A DNA stretch of 64,000 nucleotides. It comes from Septoria linicola. Lineage: Eukaryota > Ascomycota > Dothideomycetes > Mycosphaerellales > Mycosphaerellaceae. Shown here piece after piece: positions 9,921 through 20,867 of the stretch; position 1 is the first letter of the stretch; each line of letters starts with the position of its first letter. A model generated the notes under the pieces. The model was not told where the DNA came from, searched no databases, and was given only the letters and a program-made list of their open reading frames with translations. The translations under genes were made by a program, and so were the position numbers. Location: positions 1,798,001 through 1,862,000 of the forward strand of contig CP099426.1 in assembly GCA_024114885.1 (NCBI GenBank), written 5' to 3'.

Positions 9921-12698
9921 ATGCTATGGCCGTTCAAAAGACGGCGCCGGGCCAAATCGCACACCAACAATGATCGCGAGCAGAAGCCACTTGCTGAGAA
10001 GGCACAACCGTCAGCCAGCGCACCACAAAGCCGGCCAGTGTCAGTTATTGACCAGCCACTGATCCCGCAACACACTTCTCAGCGAGCAACCCTTCAGGAC
10101 CCCCCGGCGCAACGGATTCCGAACCTCGATGAGAAAGCGATCGAAGCTCAGTCGTCATCTGCTGGTCAGAGCAGACTTGGAACTGCTAACAAGGAGAATG
10201 TTCCTCCGCCAAACTATGCGAGCAGAGAAGACATCACTGCGCTGCCACTGCAGCAGCAGCTAGAACGAAGCCCGCACTTGAGGCCCGTGGATCTGGAGAA
10301 GCCTCAAATTCCGTACAATTTCCGGCCTCATTCAACTTCGCAAACGAGCGTGCAACGGCACGATGCCTTGGCCAAGCTCTCAAAATCCAACACTCTACGC
10401 TCGAAGCGTAGCACTGCCGATTACAGTACGCCAACTCGTCGTTTCTCGACCAAGTCCAAACGCGACCCAGTGCGTGAAGAGGAAATCCGTTCTATGACTA
10501 CACCGATTCCCATACCGAAACGACCTGGCGATGGGCCTCTGCGGCGCGACAGCAAAAAAGTGCGAGGGATAAATGGTGATTCGCATGTTTCATTGCCTCC
10601 TGAGGGCTCAATTCACTCCTCAATGTCTGGCGTCACGGAGCAGCGTGGGTGGGAAGTGGGTAGCATTGCTGCCGTCTTCAGCCCCCGACCTGCTGTCAGG
10701 CTCTCTGGACTGCCACAGTACGTCTCAAGCAGCCTTCCCCCAAGCTCTTCAGGCATACTATACCGGATCGACTCCATGGGATCTCCCAAGGAGCATGTAG
10801 ACAACAGGAAGCTGGATGCGAAAGAGCGACGCAAGCGAAGGACAGTTGGCAAAGATGCGGACGAACTTGGCGCGAGTGATCTTAGAGCGATCATGGAACG
10901 CGAAGCGAAGCGCAAAGAGAAACGACAAATTGAGAGGCAAGAGAGACTCGAGCGCAAGCTCAAGAGTGCAGGTCGGGAACGCGCCGACAGCGAGCGTAAG
11001 AGACGCAATTCAGACGAAAGGACACGTGCGGAGCAGACCAGAGCACGCGTCGAGCAGGAGCTGCAGTCGCGTGGAGTCCTCGCTCCTCCCAGCGAGGTAC
11101 ATCCCGCTCTGCGCGACAATGCAGTCGCTAGACCAGAAGTGGTAGGACTTGGCATCGGTCAGAGTGAGACACCGGGTGAGCCACCACAGACGGAGCAGCC
11201 ACACATTTCGGATGCTGCTGAGACATCCGAGAACCCTTTCACGGATGCCGCAGAGACAACCGCTCCAGTACCATCAGTGCAGCCATTGCCACTGCCACAG
11301 CTGCGAGGTGCACATCACGATGGCAAAGAAACGCTACTGGAGTCTCCATTCGAGGAGCCATATGTTGGTACTGCTCAAGCCGTCCGCTTGTCGATGACCA
11401 ACACACCGCCCTTGTCGCCAGTCTATGGCAATCGGGCTCCATCGAGTGTCTCTCAACTCGCTGAGATAGCACGTTTAGAAAGTGCATCGCAACCAAGTGT
11501 TCATGACCTGGCACCACCGCCGCGGCTACCAGTCGAGCGACGTAACTCTGATCAGGTTTCGGAGAAGCGCAACGCATCGTGGGCTGCATTTTTCCGTCGT
11601 GGTGGCACCTTCCGCAGAAGTTCGCAAGAACCAACTTCGGAAGGAGGTTCCTTCTCGAACACGTCACGAGAGTCGACGCGAAATCAGCCTCTTCCCGCTC
11701 ATCTCGTAGGCACTGACTTTCCTCGACCACCGACTGTACGCTCGTCGTCAGGCACGCCTGTGCGCACGCAAAGCAAATTCCGCGAAGATTTGCCAGAAAT
11801 ACCCATATCGCCACCTGACTCACGAACACAGTCTCCTGATGTCACAACTGCTGCGCCCGCAGTCGCCGCCGCTCGGCGTGCAGCACGAGCCACGCCAATG
11901 GACATTCCCGGCAAGACACGAGATGCTGAAGGCGACGTGTACATGTCCGGACGCAGCGATACTCCGCTCAGCGCGGTCTCGCGAGGGCATGTACCTATGT
12001 CTGCTTCACTTGCTTCGATTGATTCTGAAGGCTCTTGGCTGGCTGGAGGCGCTAGCAAACGCCAGTCTAACCAATCCGCATTAAGCAGGTCTTTCAGCAA
12101 GCGCAACGCTGAGTTCACCGCGAGCTACGAGGAGCTGGGAACAGACAAGGACGCCGAATATTTCAGCCGGAACAAAGTGTCGCGGCCTGGCAGTAGAAGT
12201 AACCTCATCGGTGCTAGTCCTGATGAGGAAAGTGAAGAAGAGGCGGGCATCGATACCACTTCAGGCGAGCCACCTCTGACTGTGCATGGCAGTGTGCGCC
12301 GCAAGCCCACCCTGGTCCAGCGTGACCCTCGACTTGTCTCGAGAGAAGGTCTAGTGCAAGAGTATGCAGCGCAGGAAACCGCCATTGAGCAGGTAGAGAC
12401 CCCGTACGAAGGGACACCCGAAGACGAGAACGTCTCTGGCCTACATACTCCGGACCAGTCCGACGACGAGTTCCACGACGCAGAGACACCCGAAGTGAAA
12501 CGAGCCGTCGAGCTTGGCCGCGCACGATCCGTTGACATGAAGCAACATACTGCACGTCACTCTCGTCAGTTCTCAGCAGGCTCTGCTCGACTGCTCGATA
12601 TGCCACCGAGACGTGCATCGGGCGATATGACGCGCGATCCGACTCCATCACCACTCCCGCGACCGAACCCCTTGTCACGCTCCAGTACCCCCAATTAA
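9921..12698 (+). CDS. Large disordered hypothetical protein with charged coiled-coil segment
   Basis: A single 925-codon frame without introns. The N-terminus is strongly basic (MLWPFKRRRRAK). Long stretches are Ser/Pro/Gln-rich and look disordered, with many S/T-P and R-x-x-S sites suggesting phosphorylation. Between about residues 300 and 385 there is an Arg/Lys/Glu-rich segment (for example AIMEREAKRKEKRQIERQ) predicted to form a single helix or coiled coil. The acidic C-terminal third is followed by a basic tail. There is no signal peptide or membrane segment. I do not recognise the family. The layout resembles fungal cortical or scaffold proteins, but that is only an analogy. Confidence 0.82.
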   Translation: MLWPFKRRRRAKSHTNNDREQKPLAEKAQPSASAPQSRPVSVIDQPLIPQHTSQRATLQDPPAQRIPNLDEKAIEAQSSSAGQSRLGTANKENVPPPNYASREDITALPLQQQLERSPHLRPVDLEKPQIPYNFRPHSTSQTSVQRHDALAKLSKSNTLRSKRSTADYSTPTRRFSTKSKRDPVREEEIRSMTTPIPIPKRPGDGPLRRDSKKVRGINGDSHVSLPPEGSIHSSMSGVTEQRGWEVGSIAAVFSPRPAVRLSGLPQYVSSSLPPSSSGILYRIDSMGSPKEHVDNRKLDAKERRKRRTVGKDADELGASDLRAIMEREAKRKEKRQIERQERLERKLKSAGRERADSERKRRNSDERTRAEQTRARVEQELQSRGVLAPPSEVHPALRDNAVARPEVVGLGIGQSETPGEPPQTEQPHISDAAETSENPFTDAAETTAPVPSVQPLPLPQLRGAHHDGKETLLESPFEEPYVGTAQAVRLSMTNTPPLSPVYGNRAPSSVSQLAEIARLESASQPSVHDLAPPPRLPVERRNSDQVSEKRNASWAAFFRRGGTFRRSSQEPTSEGGSFSNTSRESTRNQPLPAHLVGTDFPRPPTVRSSSGTPVRTQSKFREDLPEIPISPPDSRTQSPDVTTAAPAVAAARRAARATPMDIPGKTRDAEGDVYMSGRSDTPLSAVSRGHVPMSASLASIDSEGSWLAGGASKRQSNQSALSRSFSKRNAEFTASYEELGTDKDAEYFSRNKVSRPGSRSNLIGASPDEESEEEAGIDTTSGEPPLTVHGSVRRKPTLVQRDPRLVSREGLVQEYAAQETAIEQVETPYEGTPEDENVSGLHTPDQSDDEFHDAETPEVKRAVELGRARSVDMKQHTARHSRQFSAGSARLLDMPPRRASGDMTRDPTPSPLPRPNPLSRSSTPN

Positions 12699-13944
12699 CA
12701 AAAGGAAGACTACCGCCATCCCATATGTACCATCAAGACTGGAACGACCGTGCATCACAATGCGTCCATATACTTGTACGATGCACGTATCACGATCTCA
12801 CGATCTACGACACTCTTTAATCCGGGCTTCCAGCCTACCATTTAATACACAGACAAGAATAGACCTCCGCCGTTGGTGCGTAGAGGCGTCATCATCATCA
12901 TCATAATACGCCGGCTAGATCCGGATAAAGTACTTGGAGACTTGCTTTTCGCCACCTGGTTTTGTTCTGACGAGCGCTCGATACCCCCTTCGTTTGGCGT
13001 GGTGCGATGCGTTCGAAACAAGCTTGATACCCCGTTCCACTAGTCATATCTTGGGAAAGACTCACAAAGTTCAAATTCTTCAGCTAAAGCGCTCTCAGGA
13101 GAGTGTTGGAACTCAAAGAACCTGCATATATCTGACTTGCATGGGAAATTTCGACTGGGTCGAAGTTCGACTTCAGCTACGCTGGAAGACGGGCCATCTT
13201 GGGACATGTACAGAGAGAAGGGGAGCGAAGAGGTACATACATAAGATGTCAAATGAAGAATATTTGAATAATTGTCTCCTCAGTGACCAAGTGCTCCAAT
13301 GTAATATGTGCTGGAGCTCAACGAAGTCGTGGACCATTTCATTTGGCATTGCTCTGTTGTAGATATTTGGCAATGGAATATCATGCAGTTCTCGCATTGA
13401 TCACAAAAAGCTGTGAACCGCTGGTCAGGTAATACAATCGTTGCAGTCCTGTGCATTACTCAGCCATGCTGAGACCGTTCAGAACAACAGCTCATCCGCG
13501 ACTATGTCCCTCGACTATGCATCCAATCGCATTTACGGACGTCCCACGAATTACTTTAGGCAACCCTAGGACAGGCAGCTCTTATCTAAGGCTTCTACGA
13601 TTGGCCGGAGAGGGCTCCGTTGCCTGTCGACATTGCATGGCACATGCCGTTGGACTGAAGCCCTCCGATATCGAGCCTTCATGCATAGATAACCGCTTAA
13701 GCTGAGCTGTTTGAGCATGAAGATGGTATCATCCTCGACGATGTTCTGTCGAACCTGTATCGCTCGACTCTCTCTCTCCTCTCGTCTGGACCCCGCTACC
13801 TGACATTTGCGTGACGGCCACAAGCTCGGCCTGGCGAGCTCACTGAAACTTGGCGCAGACTGCATTGTACATCTCCAGCATCTCCGGGGAGAATGCTGAA
13901 GCACTGCTCCGTCTCGCACAGGGAAGGCGTGTGAGCCATACTCG
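12699..13944. other. Intergenic: 3' flank and promoter of the NirA-like regulator
   Basis: No supported gene. Short frames on both strands lack motifs. A (CAT/ATC)n-like run of about 18 nt occurs near 12888-12905. Confidence 0.5.
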
Positions 13945-16900
13945 ATGGAAGGCGCCACGACCGGAGACGTGCAGCCTGCAGCAGACCTCCAACGCTCGTT
14001 TGCTGGTGCCTCGGCATCTAGGATTCCTCCCACGCAGTCCACTGTCACAAACAACCACGCCGACAGGAAACCGGCAGGACTGCCACCGCTGACGGCACCA
14101 ACGGCCAGCAAGCCCAAGCAGCGCAGGCGGAAGAACAACCAGGTCGAAGATCCGGAAGATGCCTCCAAGCGACGATGTGTGAGCACAGCGTGTATAGCCT
14201 GCAGGTAGGTTGACGCAACTTCTCGAAGTACCATGTCCAGCTTCCCTCACGGCAGAGACGGACCTCTACGCGCGGCCGCCTGCGTGCCTGAAGATCTCCC
14301 ACTCATAGCTTCATGCACGTAGCCGACACCAACATGGCTGACATGTCTCTGTGTGTACCAGGAAACGAAAGTCGAAATGTGATGGCAATACTCCCGCCTG
14401 TGCAGCGTGCTCACAGGTCTATGGCACCGAATGCATATATGACCCTAACTCCGACCATCGACGAAAGGGCGTCTACAAGAATGACGCCGACGGCTTGAAG
14501 ACTCGCAATACTACATTGCAGACATTGATTGAAGCAATCTTGAACTACCCAGAAGACGATGTGGCAGAACTGGTGCGCGAGATTCGCACGTGCGAGAGCT
14601 TGGATGTAATGGCCGAGAAGATCGCTGCGAAAGAGGATGGCCAGCTTGATGAGGATGGGGAAGAAGATGACGCGCCCACGCAGGTAGAGCGCAAAGGACC
14701 AATGTCGGCCTTTGAGTCGCATCTCTATGGCAAGATGGGCGACCTGAGGCTGGACGAAGGCTCGGTTCGATACATCGGCGGTACTTCGAATCTGATACAC
14801 CTGGCGCAGGAGGAAGCTCTGAACGATAGCATGGACGAGTATCTACAGCAGGAGAATCCTTTGCTGTCATGGACGGACGTCACCGGCGATCCGGAACTCG
14901 TGCTTCATCTGGTCAATATGTACTTCACCTGGCACTACACCTTCTTCACAACCATGTCCAAACAGCTCTTCTTACGCGACTTTATGCTTGGCAGACCCCC
15001 GCCCCATGCCAGGAGGAAAACTCACTACTGCACTCCTTTGCTAGTCAATGCCATCCTGGCGCTGGGCTGCCACTTCACGTCACATGCCGGGGCGAGGGAC
15101 AATCCCGAAGACTCTGCGACTGCTGGCGACCACTTCTTTCGAGAAGCCAAGAGGCTGATCATGGAAAACGACGAGCACGAGAAGCCACACTTGACCACAG
15201 TACAAGCTTTGGCACTAATGTCAGTCCGGGAAGCAGGATGCGGACGAGAAGGTCGAGGCTGGGTATACAGCGGCATGTCTTTTCGCATGGCCTGTGATAT
15301 GGGTCTTAATCTCGATTCTGGTCAGCTCACAAACAATCGATATGTCAGTGGAGATGAGAACGAAGAGGACGTGCGGAGAGTGACATTCTGGGGTTGCTAT
15401 CTTTTCGACAAATGTTGGTCGAATTACCTTGGACGATTACCACAGCTACCGTCGTCCATAGTGACGGCTTCGAAGTATGAGGTCTTCCCAGACGAAGACT
15501 CTGCGCAATGGAGTCCTTACACGGATTCTGGCTTCACACAGGCACACGCTCAACCATCGAGAACCAGGACTGTTGCATTACAGATCGCCAAGTTATGCGA
15601 GATCAGTAATGACTTGATGAAATACTTCTACAACCCTATCGATATGGACAAGACGAAGGGCAAGGCTGCTGAGCTGAAGAAGCTGTCAGACATACATACG
15701 CGCCTAGAAGGCTGGCGACGAGAACTGCCCAAGGAGCTGGAACCTAAAGAGGGTGGGCTTTCCAGCGTGCTGGTAATGCAGTAAGTGCATCGTGGATGCG
15801 TGAGTAATGATATTTCTGACACTGCAGCAGTATGTTCTTCCAACTGCTTTTCATTCACCTATTCCGACCTTTCTTGAAATACACTCAAGCAACATCACCT
15901 CTACCAGCCAACGTCAGCCCACGGAAGCTTTGCACACAAGCCGCTGCAATGATCTCGAAGCTTATGCGACTGTACAAGCGCTCTCATGGTCTTCGCCAGA
16001 TTTGCAACATTGCCGTATACATCGCACACTCAGCTTGCACGATACATTTACTAAATTTGCCGGACAAGAACGCTAAGCGCGACATCGTGCATGGCGTCAA
16101 GCATCTCGAGGAAATTGGGGAGGGCTGGCTGTGTGCTCGGCGATCCCTTGCAATTATCGGCGTCTTGGCGAGCAAATGGAAGGTAGAGCTACCTGAAGAG
16201 GCCACTGTTGTGCTCACTAGGACGGATGCCAAATTTGGCACTGTTCTAGGTGATATCCAGTCACCATCGAGCCAGACCAGCGGCGGCCGTAGGCGTCTCT
16301 CCGATGTCTCTGTGGCGCCTCAATTGCCTACGGGGCAGGCTCAGTCATGGCAACCGCCTGGGAACGTGCAACCCCCTGGCTATTACAACGAGAGCGGCAT
16401 AGCTCGTCCGATGGCATCGTCAGGTGCGCCTGCACCAAGGAACAACAGTCTCAGCTTCAAAGCACCGCCACAGGACGCACACGGTATGCGACCCCAGCAG
16501 TATCCCTCCAGTGCAAACACACCTCAGACACCTCAGGTGCGACACTGGGCTTCTGCTGCCAGTACTGCTCGCAGCGCCGCAAGCCCTAGCGATATGTTCG
16601 GCGGTGTCGAGCAACTTATACGAGACAGCCAGGACTGGGCGTATCGAGATCAGGCACAAATGGCCGCCGGCTTTGAGAACTGGAATCAGATCGACATTGA
16701 CGCTGCTGCATGGAACCCTGCACATGCTGTGCAAAGTGGCGGACTTCCAATGCAACCCAGTCTGAGCAATGGAGGTGCAGTCATGCCGCCCGCTTCGCAG
16801 CATATCACTGGCGTGCCTGGGATGAGTACGACAACTGCTGCGTACCCAGCAAATGCAACTTCTCCTCAGACGGTTAATGATATGGGCATGGCGAATTGGT

Positions 16901-16965
16901 TGAGCTCGATGAATGCGTATAATAGCATGGCGGGTGCATATGATGAGAACGAGTGGTATCAATGA
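13945..16965 (+). CDS. NirA/NIT4-like Zn2Cys6 transcription factor
   Basis: Exons 13945-14204, 14362-15780 and 15831-16965 give 937 residues. The Zn2Cys6 cluster (Cys at about 83, 86, 93, 100, 103 and 111) is split by the first intron inside CIAC-RKRKSKC. It is followed by a conserved YDPNSDHRRKGVYK linker and a short helical stretch. A complete fungal-specific transcription factor domain covers roughly residues 230-600 (motifs NAILALGCHF, GMSFRMACDMGL and WGCYLFDKCWSNYLGR). The C-terminal third is Gln/Pro/Ser-rich and likely activating. The zinc-cluster region and linker resemble the nitrate regulator NirA/NIT4 (family knowledge), but this wider subfamily has several members and no nitrate assimilation genes are nearby, so the nitrate role is unproven. 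Intron 2 has tandem CAGCAG acceptors; either keeps the frame. The 157-nt first intron is long for this window. Confidence 0.9.
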
Positions 16966-17618
16966 AATGAGCAACGTTATGAGAGAGTTGGGCTTCGGTA
17001 GAATATTTTCCGTGTTGAGATACCCGTATTTTACGAAATGATAATGGTGTACACGTCGCTCTCAGATGGGCCTGCTCGACTTGCTCATGGGAGCTCTTCA
17101 GTCTGTTCCGCTTTCCAATTCATGTAAACGACACTTCCAACCAAACGTGCTTTTGACAGCCAACAAGCTTATACTGTAGTCTAGTAGTAGACACAAGACT
17201 TGGTTTGATCTTCTCGGCGCACGGCACCGAGCAAAGCTTCAGCCACGGATGTGTCATCATCAACAAATCCTCAGCCCGAGGCTACTTCCGCAGTGGCAAC
17301 TCACCACACTACATTTCCGTACGCTGCAACGTGGACCACGATCTTGCTGCGGACCTGCAGCGGATCTGATAATTGTTCCTTTCGACCTGCTCTTGACGGC
17401 TTAGTGTGCTCTCAATCATCATGCCTAAAGGAGTGGCTTAGTTGGTTCGTGGCCTGCTGCTACTGCTAACACGGTTCCTTGCAGCCGATCTTTCTTGTGT
17501 CGTTCGTGACTTCGTGGAGAGAGTCTTAGCACGACCTCACTTCTATCATCATTTCGTCTTTTTTCTCTGTCGCTTTTTGGGATTTCTTCTGGCTTAGAAG
17601 GTGATATTGCGTAGGAAA
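16966..17618. other. Intergenic between NirA-like and bZIP genes
   Basis: No supported coding region. It includes the bZIP promoter and leader. Confidence 0.5.
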
Positions 17619-18632
17619 ATGGTTGATGAGACTAGGCAGCCTGCAGGTGTGAGTGTGGTCTCTTGTTGTTCTTGTGGAGGACATGCTCGTTGATACTGAC
17701 TGGCTACACCGCAGAAAGCAGCAGATTTGGCACGAGTGAGAGACAACCAGCGCAGGTCTCGCGCACGGCGGAAGGAGTATCTTCAAGAACTTGAGACGAA
17801 ATATCGCACCTGCGAACAAGTCGGCATTGGCGCCAGTGCAGAGATTCAAGCTGCTGCACGACAAGTTGCCGATGAGAATAGACGACTCAGACAGATATTG
17901 ACCAAGCATGGAATATCTGCAGATGAGTTCGATGGCGATTCCCCTTCTTCCTCAGTGGCTAGTGAGCTGGAAGCCATGATAGGGAAGAAGCGAAATTGTG
18001 GGCAAGATGGCATCGACTGCGAGCAATCGCTTGCGAAAATCCGAGAAGAATACTCATCAGTACCTGAACGAGGTCTCCGACCACTTCAAATGCGAGCCTC
18101 GGATCGACAGTTGAGCCCGCAATCTGGATACGAATCGAGTAATGGCGGCGCTGGAGTTCCGTCGCCCTTGAGCAGTACTTTCAAGCAACAGCAGCAGCAG
18201 CAGTCGCATCCCAACTATGCCACACCACAGTCACAAAACACCCGAACGGAAAGTGGTTATACTCAACAACCCCAATACCAACCACGAGCACCTTCAATCT
18301 CGTTATACGGCAATTACCCGGACTATCCTTCTTCCTCGATATCTCAGCAGCAGCAGCAGCAACTTCCAGACCACGACTTCTACCCCCACCCTCAAAACCT
18401 CGACTCCTACCCCTCCCAGAACCTGGACATGGACCACCACTCCCAGCAAAACACTTCCTCTTCATGTCGAGACATTGCAAACGCGATCCGTTATGTCCGG
18501 CCGAACTTGTCTCAGCAGGAGTTAGAGCGCGAAATGGGTTGTCAGCCGGGGACTGATTGCCATGTGCCGAATTATGAGGCGTTTGATTTGATGGATCGGT
18601 TGAGTGAGGGTGGTGCTGGGGCGAGGCGATGA
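17619..18632 (+). CDS. bZIP transcription factor
   Basis: A 10-codon first exon (17619-17648) joins the main exon (17715-18632) through a 66-nt intron, giving 335 residues. The short exon supplies the only good ATG upstream of the basic region. The basic region has the N-x(7)-R signature (RVRDNQRRSRARRKEYL), followed by a leucine-zipper-like helix (ELETKYRTCEQ, then ENRRLRQIL). This belongs to a widespread ascomycete bZIP group with this exact basic region and a C-terminal Cys segment (CRDIANAIRYVRP, then QPGTDC), seen here near the end. Between them lie low-complexity Gln/Ser/Pro/Tyr stretches with two six-Gln runs. It acts in the nucleus; its target genes are unknown. Confidence 0.88.
18186..18203 (+). 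repeat. CAG/CAA microsatellite (six Gln)
   Basis: Six consecutive CAA/CAG codons in the bZIP gene; likely length-variable between strains. Confidence 0.8.
18345..18362 (+). repeat. CAG/CAA microsatellite (six Gln)
   Basis: A second run of six glutamine codons in the same bZIP gene. Confidence 0.8.
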
Positions 18633-19973
18633 CGATGTCTTGTGCTGCTGATAGGATTGATGATGAGACATGAGGAGGTATCTTGATGTTTAGCGAGAGG
18701 AGTTGTGGGTTCTTGATTTGTTGTGTTGGGTGCAAAGAAGGGAGGCTGGCGAGTGAGATTATGCATGAGATCGATGGGTATAGACTAATATGATGATGTC
18801 CAAGGAGAAGTATCTCGCTGGCCCAGATGAGATCCTAGAAGGGAAGAATCAGCTTGTTCCGCCAGTGAAATAAGCTTATCACCTCGCCTGCCTCTACATG
18901 CTGATACGGCTCAGTCTGACAGAAGAGGGGATGCAGCTCAAGGATAAGGAGGTCTACAGCCATGTCGATAGACTGTAACCACTTTACAAAGCTCCACGAT
19001 GAGGGCCGCCATCGGCGAACGAACGGGGTGGGTGCTTCGAGAAGCTGGCATACGATACGATACAATCTCTAAAGCCCAGTCTTGCTAGGCATACACCCTC
19101 GTTTCGGATGACCTGCATTACGACCTCTCTACCATGACAAATTCTGGATGGCCGCTTTGTCCTCACCGCCAACGCAGTATGTAGGATTTCTGGAGCCTGC
19201 GGCGTACTATAGTAGGTTCATGTTGGCGAAACCAGCCAAACATTCGAGACCTCACTAGTTTCCAGAGCTCGTTCTCTGAGCTTCGTTTTGCAGTTGTCCT
19301 AAGCCGAATGGAAATCGGGTGCCTTGGTGCCAATTCCATTCTGGGAGACCTTTCAAGATCAATCGAGATTTTCCAGTGAGCTGGCCTAGCCTTTCTGAGC
19401 AAGTTTTGCTGGATTGTTTTCTTTGCTTTCTCTTCAGAGACTTTGCCGCTCTGTTTGCTTGTTGTCCCAGGCGAAGCGTGGCAAACAAGAGCGCAAGTAC
19501 AGTATCTACAAGGCGGACTTGTCCTGTGAGGTCTACTCACATGTCAGTCAATAAGCTACACTCGACCTATTCGATTTATTTGGGATAATGCTGGAATCCG
19601 CTCTGAAGTGATCCAGGAGAACTGGGCCAGGAGGTGGACATCCACATTCACCTCTCCTTTGATCTGGCTCACCGACATCTCACATGACAGGACTCGGGTC
19701 CTTGAGCCTCGCACATGCTCATCGGCCATTCACCACAGTAGTGAATACTGTCTGCTATGACTGCTCAGCTGACACTATAACGATATACTTATACACGTCT
19801 ACATTCGAGGTCTATATCTCTCCTTCTTTCCTACACTTACAACCACCCAACACTACGATTAGTACTTCCGCAAGAACCAGAACCCCTCTGACCATAATAT
19901 CGACAAGATCCGTACACAACTCCCTACACTCTCACTACCAATTCCTAGGCCCATTCGACCCCAAAAGACAAAG
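18633..19973. other. 1.3 kb intergenic region, no supported gene
   Basis: A minus-strand frame of 125 codons (19163-19540) and overlapping plus-strand frames occur, without motifs or codon patterns that convinced me. The right end, AC-rich with CACTC and TATACTTATA-like elements near 19780, is a plausible promoter for the next gene. Confidence 0.45.
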
Positions 19974-20291
19974 ATGGCCCCAGCAACCCTGACCGCCCTC
20001 ATCGAAGCAATCGGCCACTTCTCCCACAGCACTTCAACCCTCACCCGCAACGAAGAAACCCTCCGCGAAATCGCTCTCGAATGCTTCCCAGAAGAACTCG
20101 AAGACCACCTCGAAGCCTGGAAAACCGCACAACCAGAAGATTTCGTCGCTACGCCACAAGTCAAGTTAGTCGCGGCTTACAACGCCTTCGCGGATGCAGG
20201 GAAGCGGAGAGTCGCAGGGGAGATTTGGGATGTGGGTGTGCTGGAATTTGGAGGTGTGAGTTGGAGAGCTGCTTGTACTCGGCGGCATTAA
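19974..20291 (+). CDS. Small hypothetical protein
   Basis: A frame of 105 codons with strongly C-ending codons (typical of an expressed fungal gene) and a helical, acidic, soluble composition (ALIEAIGHFSHS, LREIALECFPEELEDHLEAW). A good GTGAGT donor at 20256 suggests the annotated C-terminus may be replaced by a short 3' exon, for example an acceptor near 20356, so the last 11 residues are doubtful. No family is recognised. Confidence 0.45.
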   Translation: MAPATLTALIEAIGHFSHSTSTLTRNEETLREIALECFPEELEDHLEAWKTAQPEDFVATPQVKLVAAYNAFADAGKRRVAGEIWDVGVLEFGGVSWRAACTRRH

Positions 20292-20867
20292 TAAGGAAGG
20301 AAGGATTGGTATGCGACCACTTGTTTGCCACGAGAGATCCGCATTGGCGCTAATAGGTCATCTTTAGGCAAAGCTGGGTTGACTCCAGTGGGTGATGCAG
20401 ATACTAACCAGGGCGACGCTGGTGGGCAAAGGCGGGTGCCGCATCACGAGATGCCTCGCGCTATAACACACAAGCCTCGTCTTCCCGCGATCGACTTGCT
20501 TTCCTGCAGCTTGATGATATGTTGCTTCCGCCTTAGCGATTGGTATTCTCCTCGAGGAATGAGACAGTCTGGACTCGTCATGTCAGCTGATATGCATTGC
20601 CTTTCTCCTTCAAAAACGACCCGCTTTTGCTGTAGATCGTTTACGGACCCGCTGATTGTGGACAGGAGTGACGAGCATAACAAGTGGACTGTTGCTAATA
20701 CATGATCTAATAGGGTAAGAGGAAGCAGAGGAAGAACACCCTCGGGAGGGCACGAAGACAAAATCTCGGATAAAAGTCCCCATGTGTATCGTATGCTATG
20801 CCATTCGCCCTGCCAGTAACTCCACACGCCTCGCTAAACATCAGAATCCCCTTCCCACACGACACAA
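20292..20867. other. Intergenic between convergent genes
   Basis: A 126-codon plus-strand frame (20325-20705) is present but has no recognisable domain; it could be untranslated region or part of a misassigned 3' exon. Confidence 0.4.

Noticed and set aside
10613..11829. Minus-strand frames of 180 and 196 codons
   Set aside because: Shadows of the 925-codon gene.
12934..13362. 142-codon plus frame in the intergenic region
   Set aside because: No domain, poor codon pattern, no homology I could recognise.
13566..14234. 222-codon minus-strand frame
   Set aside because: Lies antisense to the leader and first exon of the NirA-like gene and has no motif.
13945..18632. Nitrate assimilation cluster
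   Set aside because: Only a NirA-like regulator is present; no nitrate/nitrite reductase or transporter gene lies in the window.
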